A DNA stretch of 61,712 nt from Candidatus Enterovibrio escicola. GTDB lineage: Bacteria; Pseudomonadota; Gammaproteobacteria; Enterobacterales; Vibrionaceae. The notes below the pieces were generated by a model that saw only the letters and a program-made list of their open reading frames with translations, did not search any database and was not told the origin of the DNA. The stretch covers positions 1-61,712 of the forward strand of contig NZ_NBYY01000025.1 in the NCBI RefSeq assembly GCF_002464935.1. The letters run 5' to 3'. Both the position numbers and the translations under genes were made by a program. Positions 31,945 to 42,411 of the stretch are shown one piece after another; within the stretch, counting starts at the first letter, position 1; the number at the start of each line of letters is the position of its first letter.

Positions 31945-32478
31945 TTACTTCTTCTTAGCTTCTTTCATACGCACGATTTCGTCGGCGTAACGGACACCTT
32001 TACCTTTGTAAGGTTCAGGACGACGGTAACCACGTATATCCGCGGCTACTTGACCCACAACTTGCTTATCAATACCAATGATAGTGATTTCGGTTGGGTT
32101 AGGACATTCTGCATTGATGCCTGCAGGTAAAGCATGTTCTACTGGATGCGAGAAGCCCAGTGTAAGATTCACATGGTTACCTTGCACATTTGCACGGTAA
32201 CCAACACCTTTCAGAGTCAGCTTCTTAGTAAAGCCTTTAGTAACGCCAACAACCATGTTGTTTACCAAAGCTCTTGCCGTACCAGCTTGGGCGTTAGCTT
32301 TGAAGATACCTGCACGAGGAAAAAATTTGACAACGTTGTCTTCTTGGCTCAGTTCTACCGCACTATTAATAACGAGGTTCAATTCACCCTTGATCCCTTT
32401 GATAGTGATTTCCTGACCATTCAGCCTCACCTCTACGCCAACAGGAATTACTACTGGAGCTTTTGCAACACGAGACAT
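31945..32478 (-). CDS. rplF: 50S ribosomal protein L6
   Basis: Large-subunit protein at the base of the stalk near the GTPase centre. The 177 residues contain the two repeated alpha/beta domains; the second carries the signature [20 protein letters not shown] near the C-terminus. It follows rpsH by 15 bases. Confidence 0.96.
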   Translation of the reverse strand: MSRVAKAPVVIPVGVEVRLNGQEITIKGIKGELNLVINSAVELSQEDNVVKFFPRAGIFKANAQAGTARALVNNMVVGVTKGFTKKLTLKGVGYRANVQGNHVNLTLGFSHPVEHALPAGINAECPNPTEITIIGIDKQVVGQVAADIRGYRRPEPYKGKGVRYADEIVRMKEAKKK

Positions 32479-32493
32479 TTTTTACTCCTTAAG

Positions 32494-32886
32494 TTAGGCT
32501 ACGTAGCAGACAATCTCACCACCCAAGCCTGCTTTGCGGGCTGAGCGATCGGTCATCAAACCTTTAGAAGTTGAGACTACAGCAATACCAAGCCCACCCA
32601 TCACAGAAGGCAGTGCATCCTTTTTCTTGTAGATACGCAGACTCGGACGGCTGACACGTTGTATTTGCTCAATAACTGCTTTATCTTCAAAATATTTCAA
32701 AGTTATAACCAACTCTATTTTGATATCACCTCTAACTGAGAAATCAATTACATAACCCTCGGCTTTTAGTAGCTTAGCAATTGCTACTTTCTGTTTTGAC
32801 GAGGGCATTTTAACAGCAACTTTATTTGCTGTTTGACCGTTACGAATGCGGGTCAGCATGTCCGAAATCGGGTCTTGCATGCTCAT
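32494..32886 (-). CDS. rpsH: 30S ribosomal protein S8
   Basis: Central-domain 16S rRNA binder and, in E. coli, translational repressor of the spc operon acting at rplE. The 130 residues begin [20 protein letters not shown] and end [11 protein letters not shown], with the C-terminal RNA-binding [20 protein letters not shown]. Length equals E. coli. Confidence 0.96.
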   Translation of the reverse strand: MSMQDPISDMLTRIRNGQTANKVAVKMPSSKQKVAIAKLLKAEGYVIDFSVRGDIKIELVITLKYFEDKAVIEQIQRVSRPSLRIYKKKDALPSVMGGLGIAVVSTSKGLMTDRSARKAGLGGEIVCYVA

Positions 32887-32909
32887 AAGTGTTTACTCCC
32901 GTGATTCAA

Positions 32910-33215
32910 TTACCAGCTTGCCTTACACAGACCTGGAATTTCGCCTTTCATACAAGCTTCACGAACCTTGATCCGACTTAGGCCGAATTTACGTAGGTAG
33001 CCATGTGGACGACCAGTCTGGTTACAGCGATTACGCTGTCGAGACTTAGCAGAATCACGTGGTAGAGACTGAAGCTTCAGGACTGCATCCCATCGCTCTT
33101 CTTCAGACACGTTAATATTTTTGATAGTAGCTTTAAGTGAGGCACGCTTTTCAGCGAACTTGACTACCAGTTTGGCACGTTTTGCTTCACGCACTTTCAT
33201 TGATTGCTTAGCCAT
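32910..33215 (-). CDS. rpsN: 30S ribosomal protein S14 (zinc-free form)
   Basis: Head protein of the small subunit. The 101 residues are the long, zinc-free type: no CxxC pair, and the [20 protein letters not shown] block and C-terminal [11 protein letters not shown] are present. It lies 17 bases after rplE. Confidence 0.96.
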   Translation of the reverse strand: MAKQSMKVREAKRAKLVVKFAEKRASLKATIKNINVSEEERWDAVLKLQSLPRDSAKSRQRNRCNQTGRPHGYLRKFGLSRIKVREACMKGEIPGLCKASW

Positions 33216-33232
33216 TACAGTAACCCTTCACC

Positions 33233-33772
33233 TTACTTACGGAATGGGAAGTTAAAAGCAGTCAGTAGAGCTTGACCTTCCTCATCAGTCACCGCGGAAG
33301 TCGTTATAGAAACATCAAGACCTCGGATACGATCGACTTTATCGTATTCGATTTCTGGGAAAATAATTTGCTCACGAACGCCCATGCTATAGTTACCTCG
33401 ACCATCGAATGATTTCGTATTCAAACCACGAAAATCACGCACACGTGGAAGAGCAATTGAAATTAGACGCTCTAAGAAATCCCACATACGTTCGCCCCGC
33501 AGGGTTACTTTACAGCCAATCGGATAGTCCTCACGGATCTTGAAGCCAGCAATAGATTTACGTGCTTTAGTGATCAACGGTTTCTGAGCAGTAATAGTAC
33601 TCATATCTGAGGCTGCATTATCAAGCACTTTCTTATCGTTGATTGCTCCACCAACACCCATGTTCAGGGTGATTTTTTCTACCCTTGGGACTTGCATGAT
33701 ACTCTTGTATTCGAACTTTTCAGTTAACTCTTTTACAACAGTCTCTTTGTAGTAATCATGCAGTTTCGCCAT
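33233..33772 (-). CDS. rplE: 50S ribosomal protein L5
   Basis: 5S rRNA binder of the central protuberance that contacts P-site tRNA. The 179 residues equal E. coli: [50 protein letters not shown] and the end [11 protein letters not shown]. In E. coli the start of this gene is where S8 represses the operon. Confidence 0.96.
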   Translation of the reverse strand: MAKLHDYYKETVVKELTEKFEYKSIMQVPRVEKITLNMGVGGAINDKKVLDNAASDMSTITAQKPLITKARKSIAGFKIREDYPIGCKVTLRGERMWDFLERLISIALPRVRDFRGLNTKSFDGRGNYSMGVREQIIFPEIEYDKVDRIRGLDVSITTSAVTDEEGQALLTAFNFPFRK

Positions 33773-33787
33773 CGTACTACTCCAACA

Positions 33788-34102
33788 TTATTTAATAGTT
33801 TCGCCATTCGACTTGAAGAAGCGTACTTTTTTACCATCTTCTATTCGAAAGCCCACACGTTCTGCTTTACCCGTTGCTCCGTTATAGATAGCCACGTTAG
33901 AAACATCCATTGCCATTTCTTTTTCCAAGATGCCTCCTTGAATACCCGTAGTCGGCACGGGTTTTCGGTGTTTCTTAGCTAGGTTGATACCGTTAACTAT
34001 AATTTTACCACGAGTCAAAACCTTCAATACTTTGCCTTTCTTGCCTTTGTCTTTACCAACAAGAACGATGACCTCGTCATCACGACAGATTTTAGCTGCC
34101 AT
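33788..34102 (-). CDS. rplX: 50S ribosomal protein L24
   Basis: Early assembly initiator at the 5' end of 23S rRNA, beside the exit tunnel. From ATG 34102 there are 104 residues, starting [20 protein letters not shown] with the KOW motif ([13 protein letters not shown]). The open frame extends 14 codons upstream into rplN, but without homology or a ribosome binding site. Confidence 0.95.
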   Translation of the reverse strand: MAAKICRDDEVIVLVGKDKGKKGKVLKVLTRGKIIVNGINLAKKHRKPVPTTGIQGGILEKEMAMDVSNVAIYNGATGKAERVGFRIEDGKKVRFFKSNGETIK

Positions 34103-34115
34103 TTTTAACCGCTCC

Positions 34116-34487
34116 CTACAGAACTTCAGGCGCCAAAGAAACAATTTTCATGAACTTGTCGCCACGAAGTTCGCGTGTTACAGGACCAAAGATACGCGTG
34201 CCGATCGGTTGCTCCGTAGTATCGTTCAGCAATACACAAGCGTTACCGTCAAAGCGAATGACAGAACCGTCTGGACGGCGAACGCCTTTACGGGTGCGAA
34301 CTACAACTGCCTTCAGAACATCACCTTTTTTAACTTTACCTCGTGGAATTGCATCCTTGACGGCAATTTTGATGATATCACCAATATGGGCATACCTACG
34401 GTGTGAACCACCTAACACCTTAACACACATTACACTGCGAGCACCTGAGTTATCGGCTGCATCCAGCATACTTTGCATTTGGATCAT
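34116..34487 (-). CDS. rplN: 50S ribosomal protein L14
   Basis: Large-subunit protein at the subunit interface (bridges B5 and B8), first gene of the spc operon. The 123 residues start [20 protein letters not shown] and include the signature [20 protein letters not shown] and ITRELR-like [19 protein letters not shown] end. The gene is preceded by GGAG seven bases before the ATG and by a 156-base gap with promoter and terminator. Confidence 0.96.
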   Translation of the reverse strand: MIQMQSMLDAADNSGARSVMCVKVLGGSHRRYAHIGDIIKIAVKDAIPRGKVKKGDVLKAVVVRTRKGVRRPDGSVIRFDGNACVLLNDTTEQPIGTRIFGPVTRELRGDKFMKIVSLAPEVL

Positions 34488-34556
34488 GGTTAATACTCCG
34501 TTATTTTTACATATAGACCCATCTTAGGTCAGACTTCCTCATTACAACGGCGCAGA

Positions 34557-34580
34557 ATATTAACATTAAAATCTTAATAT
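34557..34580 (-). promoter_or_regulatory. Candidate spc operon promoter
   Basis: On the minus strand TAATAT (34557-34562) is preceded by TGT, giving an extended -10 (TGnTAATAT). The region aligns with the E. coli spc promoter area, which also follows a terminator after rpsQ, but no good -35 box is seen. Confidence 0.4.
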
Positions 34581-34586
34581 GGATAG

Positions 34587-34618
34587 ATAAAAATAAACGG
34601 CTCACAACGGGAGCCGTT
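34587..34618 (-). terminator. Terminator after rpsQ (end of S10 operon)
   Basis: AACGGCTC and GAGCCGTT form an 8-base-pair stem (34596-34618) with a seven-base loop, followed on the minus strand by TTTATTTTTAT. It lies 26 bases after the rpsQ stop and separates the S10 and spc operons. Confidence 0.85.
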
Positions 34619-34643
34619 CCTATTTATCAGTGGGAAGGTTGGT

Positions 34644-34898
34644 TTAGAGACGCGCTTTCTCAACTACTCGTACCAGAGTCCAAGACTTAGTCTTAGACAG
34701 AGGACGGCATTCACGAACTTCAACGATATCACCTTGGACACATTCGTTATTTTTGTCATGAACGTGCAACTTCGTCGTCCGCTTAATAAACTTACTATAG
34801 ATCGGGTGTTTAACTAAACGTTCGATGGAAACAACCATAGACTTATCCCCTTTATCGCTTACTACACAGCCTTCTTGCGTACGGATTTTGTCGTTCAT
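34644..34898 (-). CDS. rpsQ: 30S ribosomal protein S17
   Basis: 16S rRNA binder in the body of the small subunit. The 84 residues equal E. coli and contain [39 protein letters not shown] and the [17 protein letters not shown] signature. Its ATG overlaps the rpmC stop by one base (TAATG). It is the last gene of the S10 operon. Confidence 0.96.
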   Translation of the reverse strand: MNDKIRTQEGCVVSDKGDKSMVVSIERLVKHPIYSKFIKRTTKLHVHDKNNECVQGDIVEVRECRPLSKTKSWTLVRVVEKARL

Positions 34899-35089
34899 TA
34901 TTCGTTGCCCTTCTGGTTAAGAACGGTTTTAATACGTGCAATATCGCGTCGAACAGCCTTGATTGTGTGAGTTTGCTTCAGCTGACCTGTAGCCGCCTGC
35001 ATACGTAGGGTAAATTGTTCCCGCAGAAGACCTAAGAGTTCTTCATTCAACTGTTCAATGCTCTTTTCACGAAGTTCATGTGCTTTCAT
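34898..35089 (-). CDS. rpmC: 50S ribosomal protein L29
   Basis: Small helical protein at the exit tunnel near the SRP and trigger factor docking site. The 63 residues are [40 protein letters not shown] and the end NQKGNE. ATG 35089 overlaps the rplP TGA by one base; a GTG one codon earlier is less likely. Confidence 0.95.
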   Translation of the reverse strand: MKAHELREKSIEQLNEELLGLLREQFTLRMQAATGQLKQTHTIKAVRRDIARIKTVLNQKGNE

Positions 35090-35499
35090 CACATTACTAC
35101 CTTGGTTACGAAAGTGGTTTTAATCGGTAGTTTACGAGAAGCCAGCTCGAATGCCTCTCGAGCAAGGCTTTCTGAAACACCATCCATTTCGTACAGTAGT
35201 TTACCAGGTTGAATTTGTGCAACCCAGTAGCTTACAGAGCCTTTACCTTTGCCTTGACGAACTTCCAGAGGTTTTGTCGTAATAGGTTTATCTGGAAATA
35301 TACGGATCCAGATCTGACCCTGACGTTTAATGTGACGAGTCATAGCACGACGTGCCGCTTCTATCTGACGTGCAGTTAGACGTCCACGACCGACAGCCTT
35401 AAGACCGTAGATGCCGAAGCTTACGTCAGTACCTGAGGCAAGACCTCGGTTACGACCAGTAAAAGTCTTACGGAACTTAGTACGTTTTGGTTGAAGCAT
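35089..35499 (-). CDS. rplP: 50S ribosomal protein L16
   Basis: Large-subunit protein near the A-site tRNA elbow. The 136 residues equal E. coli, starting [20 protein letters not shown] with the [20 protein letters not shown] block and ending [13 protein letters not shown]. It begins 11 bases after rpsC. Confidence 0.96.
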   Translation of the reverse strand: MLQPKRTKFRKTFTGRNRGLASGTDVSFGIYGLKAVGRGRLTARQIEAARRAMTRHIKRQGQIWIRIFPDKPITTKPLEVRQGKGKGSVSYWVAQIQPGKLLYEMDGVSESLAREAFELASRKLPIKTTFVTKVVM

Positions 35500-35510
35500 C
35501 GATACACTCC

Positions 35511-36200
35511 CTACTTACGGCCTTTACGCTGCTTCTTAGGCTTGTCAGCCGGTGGCTCCGCAAGTGGTATCCCGCCTAGAACTTCACCTTTGAAGATCCA
35601 AACTTTAACACCAACTACACCGTAAGTGGTGTGAGCCGAAGAAGTTGCGTAGTCAATGTCAGCACGAAGGGTGTGTAGTGGCACACGGCCTTCACGGTAC
35701 CACTCAGTACGAGCTATTTCAGCACCACCAAGACGGCCACTTACTTCTACTCGGATACCCTTGGCACCTAGACGCATAGCGTTCTGTACTGCACGCTTCA
35801 TAGCACGACGAAACATCACACGACGCTCTAGTTGAGAAGCAATGCTATCACCCACCAGTTGAGCATCTAATTCTGGCTTACGAACTTCTGCAATGTTGAT
35901 TTGCGCGGGTACACCCGTAAGTTGAGCTACTCGAGCGCGCAATTTTTCTACGTCTTCGCCTTTTTTACCGATAACAACACCTGGACGAGCCGTGTGAATG
36001 GTCACACGGATGCTCTTGGCAGGGCGTTCGATGACAATACGCGAAACAGACGCTTTTTTCAGTTCGTTAATCAAGAACTGACGGACCTTGAAGTCGCCAT
36101 CTAGGTTAGCGGCGAAATCTTGGCTGTTAGCAAACCAAGTGGAGTTCCAAGTCTTACTGATGCCAAGACGAATACCATTAGGATGTACTTTTTGACCCAT
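35511..36200 (-). CDS. rpsC: 30S ribosomal protein S3
   Basis: Small-subunit head protein lining the mRNA entry tunnel and part of the ribosomal helicase. The 229 residues (E. coli 233) contain the KH domain motif [15 protein letters not shown] and the C-terminal domain with [20 protein letters not shown]. The tail [14 protein letters not shown] is basic, as usual. It follows rplV by 19 bases. Confidence 0.96.
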   Translation of the reverse strand: MGQKVHPNGIRLGISKTWNSTWFANSQDFAANLDGDFKVRQFLINELKKASVSRIVIERPAKSIRVTIHTARPGVVIGKKGEDVEKLRARVAQLTGVPAQINIAEVRKPELDAQLVGDSIASQLERRVMFRRAMKRAVQNAMRLGAKGIRVEVSGRLGGAEIARTEWYREGRVPLHTLRADIDYATSSAHTTYGVVGVKVWIFKGEVLGGIPLAEPPADKPKKQRKGRK

Positions 36201-36219
36201 TGCTTTATCTCCTAGTCTC

Positions 36220-36552
36220 TTAGCAGTCTGCTACAACAACAGTGATGTGGCTAGAACGCTTCAAGATGCGATCGGCACGCCCTTTTGCACGAGGCATAAT
36301 ACGCTTCATTACAGGGCCTTCGTCAACAAAGATTTTAGCGACGTTAAGATTGTCGATGTCAAGACCCTCGTTGTGCTCAGCGTTTGCAATAGCAGATTCT
36401 AAGACCTTTTTAATCAATTCAGCAGCTTTTTTATTGCTAAAATTCAGGAGTTCAAGAGCATGTGCAACGTGTTTACCGCGCACTTGGTCTACAACCAGAC
36501 GGGTTTTCTGAGGCGAGATACGAGCAAAGCGATGTTTAGCAATAGCTTCCAT
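36220..36552 (-). CDS. rplV: 50S ribosomal protein L22
   Basis: Lines the exit tunnel with a long beta-hairpin. The 110 residues equal E. coli, beginning [20 protein letters not shown]; the hairpin tip is in [20 protein letters not shown]. The tunnel residues usually changed in macrolide-resistant mutants ([12 protein letters not shown]) look wild type. Confidence 0.96.
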   Translation of the reverse strand: MEAIAKHRFARISPQKTRLVVDQVRGKHVAHALELLNFSNKKAAELIKKVLESAIANAEHNEGLDIDNLNVAKIFVDEGPVMKRIMPRAKGRADRILKRSSHITVVVADC

Positions 36553-36563
36553 TTCTTAACCCC

Positions 36564-36842
36564 TTAACGCTTTTTAGCTTTCTTATCTGCAGCATGACCA
36601 CGATAAGTGCGTGTTGGTGCAAATTCGCCCAGCTTGTGACCGATCATTTCATCAGTGATGAAAATAGGTACGTGCTGACGACCATTATGGACAGCGATGG
36701 TCAAACTGATCATCTGAGGGATGATCATTGAACGACGGGACCAAGTCTTAACAGGCTTTTTGTCTCCACTTCCCAACGCTTTCTCTACCTTCTTCAGCAA
36801 GTGCAGGTCAATAAAAGGACCTTTCTTGAGAGAACGTGGCAT
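36564..36842 (-). CDS. rpsS: 30S ribosomal protein S19
   Basis: Small-subunit head protein that contacts L5 through bridge B1a. The 92 residues equal E. coli: [40 protein letters not shown] and [20 protein letters not shown]. It starts 19 bases after rplB. Confidence 0.96.
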   Translation of the reverse strand: MPRSLKKGPFIDLHLLKKVEKALGSGDKKPVKTWSRRSMIIPQMISLTIAVHNGRQHVPIFITDEMIGHKLGEFAPTRTYRGHAADKKAKKR

Positions 36843-36861
36843 GGCGTATCCTCTTTAATAA

Positions 36862-37686
36862 TTATTTGTTACGACGACGTACGATATATTTGTCAGTACG
36901 TTTATTCTTCCGAGTCTTAAAGCCTTTAGTAGGTATACCCCAAGGTGAAACAGGATGACGCCCTCCCGAAGTGCGACCCTCCCCACCACCGTGTGGGTGG
37001 TCTACTGGGTTCATTGCGACACCCCGTACAGTAGGACGAACACCCCTACGACGAGCTGCACCCGCTTTACCAAGTTCACATAACATATGTTCCGAGTTAC
37101 CTACCTCACCGAGGGTGGCACGACCCTCAGAAAGAACCTTACGCATTTCGCCAGAACGCAAACGAATAGTCACATATGCTCCATCACGAGCAACGATTTG
37201 CGCGTATGCGCCAGCTGAACGCGCCAATTGTGCACCTTTACTAGGTTTTAGTTCAACACAGTGAACTATTGAACCTACTGGGATGTTGCGCATTGGCAAG
37301 GTGTTCCCAAGTTTGATTACAGTATCAATGCCAGATTGGATCTCGTCTCCAATTTTTATACCTTTAGGTGCAATGATATAACGACGCTCACCGTCTGCAT
37401 ATAGCACCAATGCAATGTTAGCGCTACGATTTGGATCGTACTCTAAACGCTCAACTTTAGCTGGGATACCGTCTTTTGTGCGTTTAAAATCAATTATTCG
37501 GTAGTGTCGCTTATGACCACCACCAATATGACGTACTGTGATACGACCGTTGTTATTACGACCACCACTTTTCTGGTTATTATCCAAAAGTGGGGAATAT
37601 GGCTTTCCTTTGTACAGGTCAGCATCAACAATCTTAACACAGTGGCGACGACCTGGTGAAGTCGGCTTACATTTTACAATAGCCAT
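36862..37686 (-). CDS. rplB: 50S ribosomal protein L2
   Basis: Large-subunit protein needed for subunit joining and close to the peptidyl transferase centre. The 274 residues (E. coli 273) begin [18 protein letters not shown] and carry the essential [20 protein letters not shown] loop with its conserved His. The C-terminus [18 protein letters not shown] is complete. Confidence 0.97.
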   Translation of the reverse strand: MAIVKCKPTSPGRRHCVKIVDADLYKGKPYSPLLDNNQKSGGRNNNGRITVRHIGGGHKRHYRIIDFKRTKDGIPAKVERLEYDPNRSANIALVLYADGERRYIIAPKGIKIGDEIQSGIDTVIKLGNTLPMRNIPVGSIVHCVELKPSKGAQLARSAGAYAQIVARDGAYVTIRLRSGEMRKVLSEGRATLGEVGNSEHMLCELGKAGAARRRGVRPTVRGVAMNPVDHPHGGGEGRTSGGRHPVSPWGIPTKGFKTRKNKRTDKYIVRRRNK

Positions 37687-37705
37687 TTCTCAATGCTCCT
37701 CCGTC

Positions 37706-38032
37706 TTACTCAGTACCACCAGCGAAGTCGATGCCTTGACCTCCTTTCAGGAAAACGTACGCTTTTTTGCTGTCGTTACGACGGCCTTGACCACGGCCTT
37801 GGCCACGCCTTTGTTGGCTACCTGAACGTTTAATTTTACCCTTAGAGATAAGGGTATTTACAGACTTAACTTCAACTTCAAATAGTGTTTCAACTGCCAT
37901 TTTAATCTCTTTTTTAGTTGCAGTCATCGCTACCTTAAAAACAATGGCATTGTATTTTTCAGTAACCATAGTTGCTTTTTCAGAGATATGTGGAGCACGC
38001 AGAACTTGTAGAATACGCTCTTCGGTGATCAT
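37706..38032 (-). CDS. rplW: 50S ribosomal protein L23 with an extended tunnel loop
   Basis: Exit-tunnel protein and the docking site for trigger factor and SRP. The core is standard ([19 protein letters not shown] at the start, [20 protein letters not shown] at the end). The protein is 108 residues against 100 in E. coli and Vibrio: the beta-hairpin loop reads [20 protein letters not shown] where relatives have a shorter KRxGxRxGRRSD. The extra residues come from 12-base tandem repeats (CGGCCTTGACCA, CGGCCTTGGCCA on the plus strand, about 37780-37805). In E. coli this loop points into the tunnel. The start overlaps the rplD stop by 4 bases. Confidence 0.94.
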   Translation of the reverse strand: MITEERILQVLRAPHISEKATMVTEKYNAIVFKVAMTATKKEIKMAVETLFEVEVKSVNTLISKGKIKRSGSQQRRGQGRGQGRRNDSKKAYVFLKGGQGIDFAGGTE

Positions 38033-38631
38033 CCTAACATCTCCTCAACTTTTATGACTGCACCTACAGTCATAATGACTTTGTCAAAAGAGATCAGACT
38101 AACTGGATCAATGCCTGTTACATCACGTACTTCAACCTTATACAGGTTACGTGCGGCGAGGAACAAGTTCTCACTAACTTCTGCAGTTACTATCAGGGCT
38201 TCAGTAAGTTCCAATTCCTTCAGCTTGACGATTAACTCTTTGGTCTTTGGAACGTTTACTGAGAAGTTATCAACAACGATTAACCGCCCTTGTCGAACCA
38301 ATTCGGACAGAATGCTCCTAAGAGCACCTCGGTACATTTTCTTGTTAACTTTTTGGTTGTGGTTTTGAGGGCGAGCGGCGAAAGTTACACCACCAGAGCG
38401 CCAAATTGGGCTCCGGATAGTACCTGCACGAGCACGACCAGTACCCTTTTGACGCCATGGTTTAGCACCTCCACCGCGTACATCTGAACGGCTTTTCTGA
38501 GCACGAGTCCCTTGACGAGCACCAGCTGCATATGCAACGATTACCTGATGAACCAGAGCTTCATTGAATACACGCCCAAAGGTAGTCTCGGAAACAGTCA
38601 GTGCATCAGTACCTTTTACTACCAATTCCAT
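38029..38631 (-). CDS. rplD: 50S ribosomal protein L4
   Basis: Large-subunit protein lining the exit tunnel; in E. coli also the autogenous repressor of the S10 operon at both transcription and translation. The 200 residues (E. coli 201) start [20 protein letters not shown] and contain the tunnel loop with [20 protein letters not shown], which looks wild type. An upstream GTG at 38637 would add two residues. It follows rplC by 16 bases. Confidence 0.96.
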   Translation of the reverse strand: MELVVKGTDALTVSETTFGRVFNEALVHQVIVAYAAGARQGTRAQKSRSDVRGGGAKPWRQKGTGRARAGTIRSPIWRSGGVTFAARPQNHNQKVNKKMYRGALRSILSELVRQGRLIVVDNFSVNVPKTKELIVKLKELELTEALIVTAEVSENLFLAARNLYKVEVRDVTGIDPVSLISFDKVIMTVGAVIKVEEMLG

Positions 38632-38647
38632 TACCATATCCTCGACA

Positions 38648-39277
38648 TTACGCTTTTATAGCTGGTTTAACGATCACTGTTCCACCTGTTGCACCAGGTA
38701 CTGCACCCTTAATCAGTAACAGTTTGCGATCAGCATCAACACGTATGATCTCTAGATTTTGCGTAGTTACACGTTTAACACCCATATGACCAGCCATTTT
38801 TTTACCTTTGAATACACGACCTGGTGTTTGACATTGACCAATTGAACCGGGAGCACGGTGAGATAAGGAGTTACCATGAGTCGCATCTTGAGTGCGAAAA
38901 TTCCAACGCTTAACAGCTCCTTGGAAACCTTTTCCTTTAGATGTACCAGTAACATCAACTTTTTTAAATTCTTCAAATAGTTCTACGTTCATCTCGGCAC
39001 CAACCTCGAACTCTTCACTATTATCTAGACGGAATTCCCACAAACCACCACCTGCTTCGACACCTGCTTTCGCAAAATGACCGGCTTCTGGCTTAGTTAT
39101 TCTGCTTGCTTTCTTCGTACCTGCCGTTACTTGGATGGCACAGTAACCATCTACTTCAAGGGTACGTACTTGGGTTACACGGTTAGTTTCTACTTCAATA
39201 ACGGTTACTGGGATAGAAACACCATCTTCAGTGAAGATGCGAGTCATGCCTACTTTTCGACCGACTAGACCAATCAT
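38648..39277 (-). CDS. rplC: 50S ribosomal protein L3
   Basis: Early assembly protein whose central extension reaches the peptidyl transferase centre. The 209 residues equal E. coli, starting [20 protein letters not shown] and containing [33 protein letters not shown] and [14 protein letters not shown]. The Gln that is methylated by PrmB in E. coli lies in [10 protein letters not shown] and is present. It follows rpsJ by 13 bases. Confidence 0.96.
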   Translation of the reverse strand: MIGLVGRKVGMTRIFTEDGVSIPVTVIEVETNRVTQVRTLEVDGYCAIQVTAGTKKASRITKPEAGHFAKAGVEAGGGLWEFRLDNSEEFEVGAEMNVELFEEFKKVDVTGTSKGKGFQGAVKRWNFRTQDATHGNSLSHRAPGSIGQCQTPGRVFKGKKMAGHMGVKRVTTQNLEIIRVDADRKLLLIKGAVPGATGGTVIVKPAIKA

Positions 39278-39290
39278 TTCCAATACCCTC

Positions 39291-39674
<384 letters not shown>

Positions 39675-39857
39675 TCAATCTATGTAAAACCGTAGTGTCT
39701 AATTCCGACACATTGTTAGCCACCTAAACAGGTCTGCAAACATAAGCTAAGTATGCATTACATATTAATCAGATTCACCTAAAACAACTGACCTTCGTCC
39801 ATGCTTATTGATTAACAACCACACTTACAAAAGCTATTTATCCTAGGCAAGGCCGAC

Positions 39858-39885
39858 ATTATACAGATCATTATTACCTTTACAA
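39858..39885 (-). promoter_or_regulatory. S10 operon promoter
   Basis: On the minus strand TTGTAA (39880-39885), a 16-base spacer and a perfect TATAAT (39858-39863). The predicted start near 39851 gives a leader of about 250 bases. IS30 debris begins only 40 bases upstream, so the promoter was narrowly spared. Confidence 0.65.
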
Positions 39886-39924
39886 GGTGTATGCAGGAAA
39901 TAATCCCAATAGGTATTAAATAAC

Positions 39925-40075
39925 AGTAGAATGCTTAAACCCTAAATATTTCTCAGGCCGATAATCAATCCTTACTTGAGCAAAGATTATATTTTCATCC
40001 TTGATGCCCTCCATTAGGTGAAATACACAACCTAGCGGAGGACCAACCAGACTAGAGTACACTCTCCGCAGGAGT
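39925..40075 (-). mobile_element. IS30-family fragments
   Basis: The minus strand reads ENIIFAQVRIDYRPEKYLGF, the C-terminal block of the IS30 transposase also seen at 20743 and 43545. Bases 40013-40075 resemble the opposite, N-terminal end of the same element (GGTGAAATACACAACCT), so the middle has been deleted. Confidence 0.6.
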
Positions 40076-40081
40076 TGTTGA

Positions 40082-41066
40082 TTAAATCAACCTCAGGTCT
40101 GCATAAGCGCTTTCTTATCAAACCTAGTCATCTTGATGCTCGGCTTCTTTATGTTGAAATGAATACACGATAAGCCCAGCCAGCACATTGCCCATAAAGC
40201 TGATATAACTACGGTGCCGAGAATACTCGATTTGCGATATGTTTTTTAATTGGTCAAAAACGGTTTTAATAATAAATCGTTTCCGGAACATCAGGCTATC
40301 CCAAAGTTTCATTACTTTTAGTTTTATGTTTTTTCATACCCGTTATCAGTATCACTCCCTTGTCTGCAAGTTCTCGCTCCAATGGACCATTGATATAGCC
40401 TTTCTCTCCGTATAAACACCCCAAAGCTCGTCAGTCCTTTCCAATACAGGCTTTTTATCATCCCCACGTTAGCCATCGTCACTTTGACTCAGATAATACC
40501 ACCTTTATCATTGATAATGAGGTGTAATTTTAAGCCGTAGAACCACCCTATCATCCCTTTTCCTCGCTTCGAGGTACCTTTAGAAAACTGATGTCTGAGA
40601 ATGCGTAGGTTATGACAAACCTGTAGCTTGGACGAATCAACGAAAGCAATCCCTGTCGGCCTTGCCTGACGGAGTGTGAGGTAAGAGCAAAACGGAACCA
40701 GAACACCTTGCATGAGCCTGAGCATTCGTGTGTATACTGACTAATTTAGAGATTTTGTTGGTGAAGTAACGGTAAATAAAGTGGATGTAATAAGTTTTAA
40801 GGTCTCGATATCCAGATTGATAGAAAGCTATCACTATCATCATTACTTCACAAATTGAGAGGTGAGAAGGTTTGTTTCTTTGACACCGGAAGAAATGAGG
40901 TGTTTTTCCCACGCAGGGAGGGAAATATGGCAGAAGTCGTCGACATCGATGAAAACAGCGTCTAAGTTATTCATACTCAAGTTCTTATGCAGTCGATGGT
41001 TTTTCTTAAACGATCAAATTGCAACTTTAGCATTTAATTCATTTCTTATGCACAGTGCAGGTTAAA
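40082..41066 (-). mobile_element. IS982-family element, full length but decayed
   Basis: Right end at 40085 (CCTCAGGTCTGCATAAGCGC) and left end at 41049-41066 (complement of TTAACCTGCACTGTGCATAA). The transposase begins MNNLDAVFIDVDDF-like at about 40973, and pieces MMIVIAFYQSGYRDLKTYYI, GWFYGLKLHLIINDKGGII and [20 protein letters not shown] are split by frameshifts. Its left end directly abuts the IS5 fragment that follows. Confidence 0.85.
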
Positions 41067-41702
41067 TTAGGCTTATAACACACTGATCCCAATCTTTTTT
41101 ACAGTTTTAATTTGTCTGTTGGTAAACAGGCATACCGCGTTTTATAACTTTGTTAATCGCTTTCACATTTACCAGTGCTTCACTAACTTGAGCATTGTAA
41201 TTACGAAGAGTAAGTTTAGGGCTGAGCAACTATTTATAGCGAAACATTCGCTCTCTCTACTAATGAGCGTTTGTTATAACCCCTGTCCTTTTTTACTCCA
41301 CCAGTTTATCCTCTTTTAAAGCTTTTACAACTTCATTTATAGGATTTTCTTCCTCCCAGGATCCCGCATTGCTTCGAGGTAGAATACTGGGCGTTATTCC
41401 TTTGTTTTTCAGTACGTTGTGACATACTATTGTATCATAGGTAATATCAGCACTGACTTGCTATATCTTTCGTCGTAATGGATTAAAGAATATAGGTAAA
41501 ACCTCATTATCACCCACAGAAACTAGGCTACTTTCTGCAAAAATAACCTCATGAGGAAACACATCAACAGCAAGATGCAGTTTTCGCCAGATACGCCACT
41601 TCTCCTTACCGTATTTACACGGTTTCCATTCACCTTTGTCGTATACTTTTAAGGCTGTGGCATCAATAACGACGTGGGCGACAGCTCCTCGATTTGGCAA
41701 AA
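41066..41702 (-). mobile_element. IS5-family fragment, 3' part of transposase
   Basis: The minus strand from 41700 reads RGAVAHVVIDATALKVYDKG, EWKPCKYGKEKWRIWRKLHL and VSVGDNEVLPIFFNPLRRKI, the central catalytic part of an IS903-group transposase, then breaks. The N-terminal third is missing beyond 41702. Confidence 0.75.
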
Positions 41703-41966
41703 TAAACTTAATCCTAAGCTGAGCTTAATAAATGAACCTACTATTAACAAAAATAAATGTAATAATATTACGAGAAAGTTAACAGGCAATCTCAACCTTA
41801 GATTGCCTAAAACCATTGAGTTTGTAGATATATGATCAATAAACGAGAGAGCATGTGCATAGACAGTTCATGTGGTAGATTAGGAGTATTCTCCAGCATA
41901 TCACTCAATCTCCAAGGTAATAAATTTGAATAATTAGGCGAATACTCATCAGCGAGAGAGTTAATA
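41703..41966. other. Upstream region of the DUF406 gene with a perfect hairpin
   Basis: This 264-base stretch has no IS signature that I can see. It contains AGGCAATCT and AGATTGCCT (41784-41808), a perfect 9-base-pair stem with a seven-base loop. There is no U-run on either strand. It may be a terminator remnant from the original tuf-to-rpsJ spacer or a regulatory site for the gene that follows. Confidence 0.4.
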
Positions 41967-42263
41967 ATGAACCAGAAAACAAATCAAATCGATGACGGAT
42001 GTGATGTAACCACACAAATGGGTTATCTCATCCGTGAAGGCAATGATACTATTGAAGTGAACATCATTGAAAAAGACAAGAAAGTGGCAATGGCCAAATT
42101 TCGGAGTTACCTGACTATGGCAAGAGAAGTTAATGCTAACGTTGACTATATCCTTGATAAAGACGTTAAACATTTAGAGAATAAGTTGACCCTCAGACTG
42201 AAATTTGAGTGCAGTGTAGAGAAGTTAATTTTTGAGTTACTTACCCGTTCACAGCTAAAATAG
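41967..42263 (+). CDS. DUF406 (YfcZ/YiiS family) small protein
   Basis: Intact 98-residue frame starting MNQKTNQIDDGCDVTTQMGY, with GAGAGAG eight bases before the ATG. The pattern cysteine-Asp-Val near residue 13, MAREVNANVDYI in the middle and FECSVEKLIFELLTR at the end matches the YfcZ/YiiS family, whose members end with a CEAEMLIFQL-like strand. The function of the family is unknown. It is on the opposite strand to str and S10 and is the only intact gene in 4 kb of IS debris. Confidence 0.75.
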   Translation: MNQKTNQIDDGCDVTTQMGYLIREGNDTIEVNIIEKDKKVAMAKFRSYLTMAREVNANVDYILDKDVKHLENKLTLRLKFECSVEKLIFELLTRSQLK

Positions 42264-42411
42264 GCATATCACGTATCTGGCAATACCCGACCATTAATTA
42301 AGCAATATTTACTCAACTAAACAAGGTCTATTAAGATAAGAATACCGTTATACTACTTCTTATCAGTAAATGGTTCTGTGAAATATTCATCCGTTATACG
42401 TGGTTTTTAGG

